This document shows, piece after piece, positions 60,874-64,000 of a DNA stretch of 64,000 nucleotides. The notes under the pieces were generated by a model. That model did not search any database. It worked only from the letters and a program-made list of their open reading frames with translations, and was not told where the DNA came from. Position 1 is the first letter of the stretch. The number at the start of each line of letters is the position of its first letter. Both the position numbers and the translations under genes were made by a program. This stretch comes from Typhlomys cinereus (lineage: Eukaryota; Chordata; Mammalia; Rodentia; Platacanthomyidae): NCBI GenBank assembly GCA_023101885.1, contig JALPQD010000246.1, forward strand, positions 1,054,001 through 1,118,000. The letters are read 5' to 3'.

Positions 60874-62824
60874 TTTAATGGCAATAGAAAAGATTCAAGT
60901 ATTTCACTGAGATGCATGTGAACATTTTCTAACCCACATTGTTTGGTTTCTGGGCATTTGGCTACACATTAAAGAATAATATAAAGTTTCATGTACTTTT
61001 CTTTTTAGACTGTGTTGTGGAGAACTTCACAGCAGGATCCTGAACAGGAAAATTTTACAGTTTTGATATTAGCAAAAGAAGAAAATCACAGTTACTTAAT
61101 TTGTAGAGCACACAGTTATATACAATACTGTCTCATTCTGTTGTCAATCTTTTCTGGAGATTCCAGCAAAAAGACATGTTAACCAATCATTTTCACAACT
61201 CTGGCTGTGATAGTTTTTAATGTTATTCTAATTACAATAAAATAAGCTTCACTTGGAGGTGAACTGCATTAACTTAAGAAAATGCATAACACATGGTTCA
61301 TATTTATTTGAGTCTGTCTTGACTAGGTCTTTACTTTGCTTTGATACTTCAGTTTATCTGAAAAATCTTGCTGGAAATTTAAGGTGGGTGTCAGTTTTAG
61401 TATATATTTTTCTACAGTCAGTTGTATGCAACTTACATTGTAGCCAATATATAAGATAAAGCTAACAGTGGTGATCATTTATAAAAATAATCAAGAATAT
61501 ATTTTCTTATCTGATCAGGCCCCTAAAATCGAATATAAGAATTTGTTCTTGATGTAGAAATCATCCACCTCCCACATTAAAACAAAGTTAGTTAGTGCTA
61601 TTAAACTGATATCTACAAGTTTAATATTTTCAATTTAGTGCATTAAGGAATTTATCATTTCCCCAAATCACTTCTTGTACTCAGAAATTTTGAGAAACTT
61701 ATAAATATTTTATGTAATATTATTACATTTCTTAATGCTCTACCACTCCACTGAATGCAAAGGTCAGATTTGATAAATATTTCTTCCTTTGCATTTTTAT
61801 GAACATGACACTCAGTTTTATATTTCATATGAAGCTGAAAACCATCCAGCCATATAATACATGTGTTTAAACTAGAACCAAAATTGTCTGAACTCTTATT
61901 GCTTTGCAAAATATGTTCCATTTATTTATTTATTTCTCATTTTAAGTTGAATCTTGAACAACCCTGAAACACTGCTTTCTTTCAAAATGTGGTAGCCATT
62001 TATTAATTCTGTTTTTGAAACTTGAAGAATGCTCCTACCTCTGAATAAATAGGTATTAAAAAACATAATATGGAAAAATATAGCAGGAAAAAGAAGTGAA
62101 TGTATTTTTAAGAAATGTCCTTATATTTGTGAAAAAATAATATTAATGTGTGATGAGGCTTTTTTTAACTAAATTTACATTATCTTCCTAGCTACCTGCA
62201 AAGTGGAGATACTTCAGGAAAATGATGTATTCTGTGTTACAAATATAACAAAAACTTATCACTAGGCCTAGATATAAGCACTATTTTGTTAGTATTACAA
62301 AGATTTCGAAGGTGTAGCTTGAGAGTATTGGAAGGATGGTGGCTTGATACAAACACATTAAGAAATTAAGGGAAATTATCAAATATGTGAATTTTTCAGG
62401 ACCAGAAATATCTTGAGAGAAATAAAGAGAATGGAAAATACTAAATGACAAGATAATGAAATAAGATTAAAAAGCGAGAAAATAGAATCCAGTAAAGTAT
62501 TTTAAGATTTGAAAGGAGTAAAACAATTATTAAAGTGTCAAATATAATCTAGTAGGGCACCTAATTACCATGATATTGTGTTAATTACCATTCGGAGTTG
62601 CTACCAATTGTTCTGTGAAGCAATTAGGTTTTTAAAATGCCGTATTTTGAGGTGGAAAACATACTAATTTCCTTTTTTCTATACATATTTAATCCTTTGA
62701 AAATTAAGTAAAAATGAAATTTTTACTTAAGTAAATTTGAACTTAAGTAAATTTGAAAGATATGTGATCATGTTAGTCCTAAATTTACATTTACTGAACA
62801 CTGTTGGAACCAAATCTATAAAAT
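60874..62824. other. unique AT-rich DNA, nothing recognised
   Basis: About 2 kb, including an exact 16-base tandem duplication at 62725-62756. No gene recognised. Confidence 0.4.
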
Positions 62825-63420
62825 AACTACTTACTATTCAACATTAGGTCACAGGTCAATCTCTACACAGCTGTAGTGAAAGACTCCCATGCCCCACTTT
62901 CACAAAGAGATTGGTTATTTGATCTAAAAATAGCAAAGATACAATGGAGTTTTATCGAACCATAAATCAGATGGACCCAACAAACATCTACAGAACCCTG
63001 CACTGTGATACTAAACAATAAACATTTTCTCCAGCGCCTATGGACTATTCTCTAAAATATATCACATGATATGGCACAAAGCAAGTTTTGCATAAAGCAA
63101 AATACCCTGTTTTCTTTTAGTAATGATTGAATAAAGCAAGAAATCAAAAGAAAAGAAAGTGCATGGAAACAAGGAAACATTATTCAGCGATCCTTAAACC
63201 TCTGAGAAAATTAAGAAGGAAATCAGAAAAATTCTAAAAGTGAGTGAAAATGAAAACATGACAAACCATAAGCAATGAGATGCAATGAGGACACTCCTTA
63301 AAGGGAATTTTTCATCTTGAGGTGCCTTCATTAAATTATTAAAGATATTCCAAGTAAAAAATATATAATCAACATTTTCAAAAAAATTGTAGAGGAAAAC
63401 TTCCCAGTCCATATACAATT
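62825..63420 (+). pseudogene. degraded L1 ORF2 endonuclease region
   Basis: Nucleotide order fits the L1 ORF2 endonuclease domain: ACATTAGGTCACAGGTCAATC, then ACAAACATCTACAGAACCC (the D-I-Y-R-T stretch), then TTTTCTCCAGCGCCTATGG and GATATGGCACAAAGCAAG (the region before the catalytic H of the fold). Frames are broken by several stops and shifts. No intact protein is encoded. Confidence 0.65.
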
Positions 63421-63629
63421 GATCTACAGAACATTATACAGAAAGGAGCCAAAAACAAATTCCCCAGGGCATAGTACGATAAAAACACAGAATAAGGAAA
63501 AGTTATTGAAAGTTGCAAGTCCATGAGGGTGACTACTCATCAATCAGTATACATTTTTAAGGCAGAAGAACTAGGAAACATGTATTCCAAACACTGCCAA
63601 TCATCGAAAGTATTGATAAAAAATGTAGG

Positions 63630-63990
63630 ACATCTTGTCTGTTCAATCAGATCTGACAATACCCTCAGGGACTGTGTGGGACTGATGCTGGAAAGGGGGC
63701 AGGCTTTGTATTTTATAGTTCACCCACTGGTGGGCCATTTGTACTCTGACAGGTGCCCAAGCACTAAGTAGTGGAGGCATTCTATAAGTAACTCAGTTAA
63801 CATATAGGGAAATTCAGGTGCTACTGGAAAGAAAAACAAATGCAGGATATATGTAAGGAATGCAGGTAATGGTTAATGGAAACACATAAATTCATGGTTA
63901 GTACAATTTGAAAATAAATGATGCACAGTATAAAAAATTGAAAGGGAAACATAATCTTCTGCAATAAAGATAAGCTAGTGGGATATATGT
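63630..63990 (+). mobile_element. L1 3' UTR, older copy
   Basis: GGGACTGATGCTGGAAAGGGG and TTCACCCACTGGTGGGCCATT match 30717-30790 in order. It follows a degraded ORF2 region, so the two may belong to one internally deleted L1. It runs to the window end region. Confidence 0.55.
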
Positions 63991-64000
63991 TCACTAACTC

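Overview
The window looks like nuclear DNA of a rodent, AT-rich and gene-poor, either intronic or intergenic. The evidence is the repeats. There are several young tRNA-derived SINEs of the B2 superfamily (head GGGGCTGGAGAGGTGGCTCAG, CA-rich body end, AATAAA-type tail). There are older B4-type SINEs, many L1 3' UTR pieces with G-rich polypurine tracts, MaLR-like LTRs carrying the GTCAACTTGAC and GACTAATACA motifs, and long GATA, GGAA and TG arrays. The young SINE is B2-like but not the mouse/rat B2 sequence; a jerboa-type relative (Dip-like element) is my best guess, and this is inference. No bacterial, plasmid, phage, CRISPR, tRNA or rRNA gene was seen.

No intact protein-coding gene is visible. 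Nearly all open frames of 60 to 200 codons fall in microsatellites (runs of Y-I-S-L, C-V, L-P-S-F) or in antisense L1 and SINE sequence. The best cellular coding candidate is a 93-base, phase 0 to 0 exon at 5744-5836 with good splice sites on both sides. It is a prediction only. Two weaker exon-like segments (31320-31385, 52508-52623) are listed as findings.

Layout. 1-9 kb: mostly unique AT-rich DNA, a B4 SINE, a 5'-truncated young SINE and two GATA arrays flanking the candidate exon. 9-15 kb: full-length SINE, B4 elements, a MaLR-like LTR nested in a B4, GGAA and TG arrays. 16-21 kb: three sense L1 3' UTR copies, one with a perfect 15-base target duplication, then an antisense MaLR LTR. 22-33 kb: B4-type SINEs, an antisense L1 with the end of ORF2, a sense MaLR LTR, and a young SINE nested in another LTR. 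33-46 kb: an L1 insertion with 5' inversion inside a 12-base duplication, further L1 3' UTR copies, and three SINEs. 46-57 kb: mostly unique DNA with MaLR pieces and TG/CA arrays. 57-64 kb: a young SINE with an internal deletion, a solo LTR with 8-base inverted termini, an older B2-type SINE, and an old L1 piece with degraded endonuclease and 3' UTR sequence.

The main content is a record of layered retrotransposition: SINE into LTR, LTR into SINE, L1 with inversion. Several insertions can be delimited to the base by target duplications. No new functional system is supported by this sequence alone.
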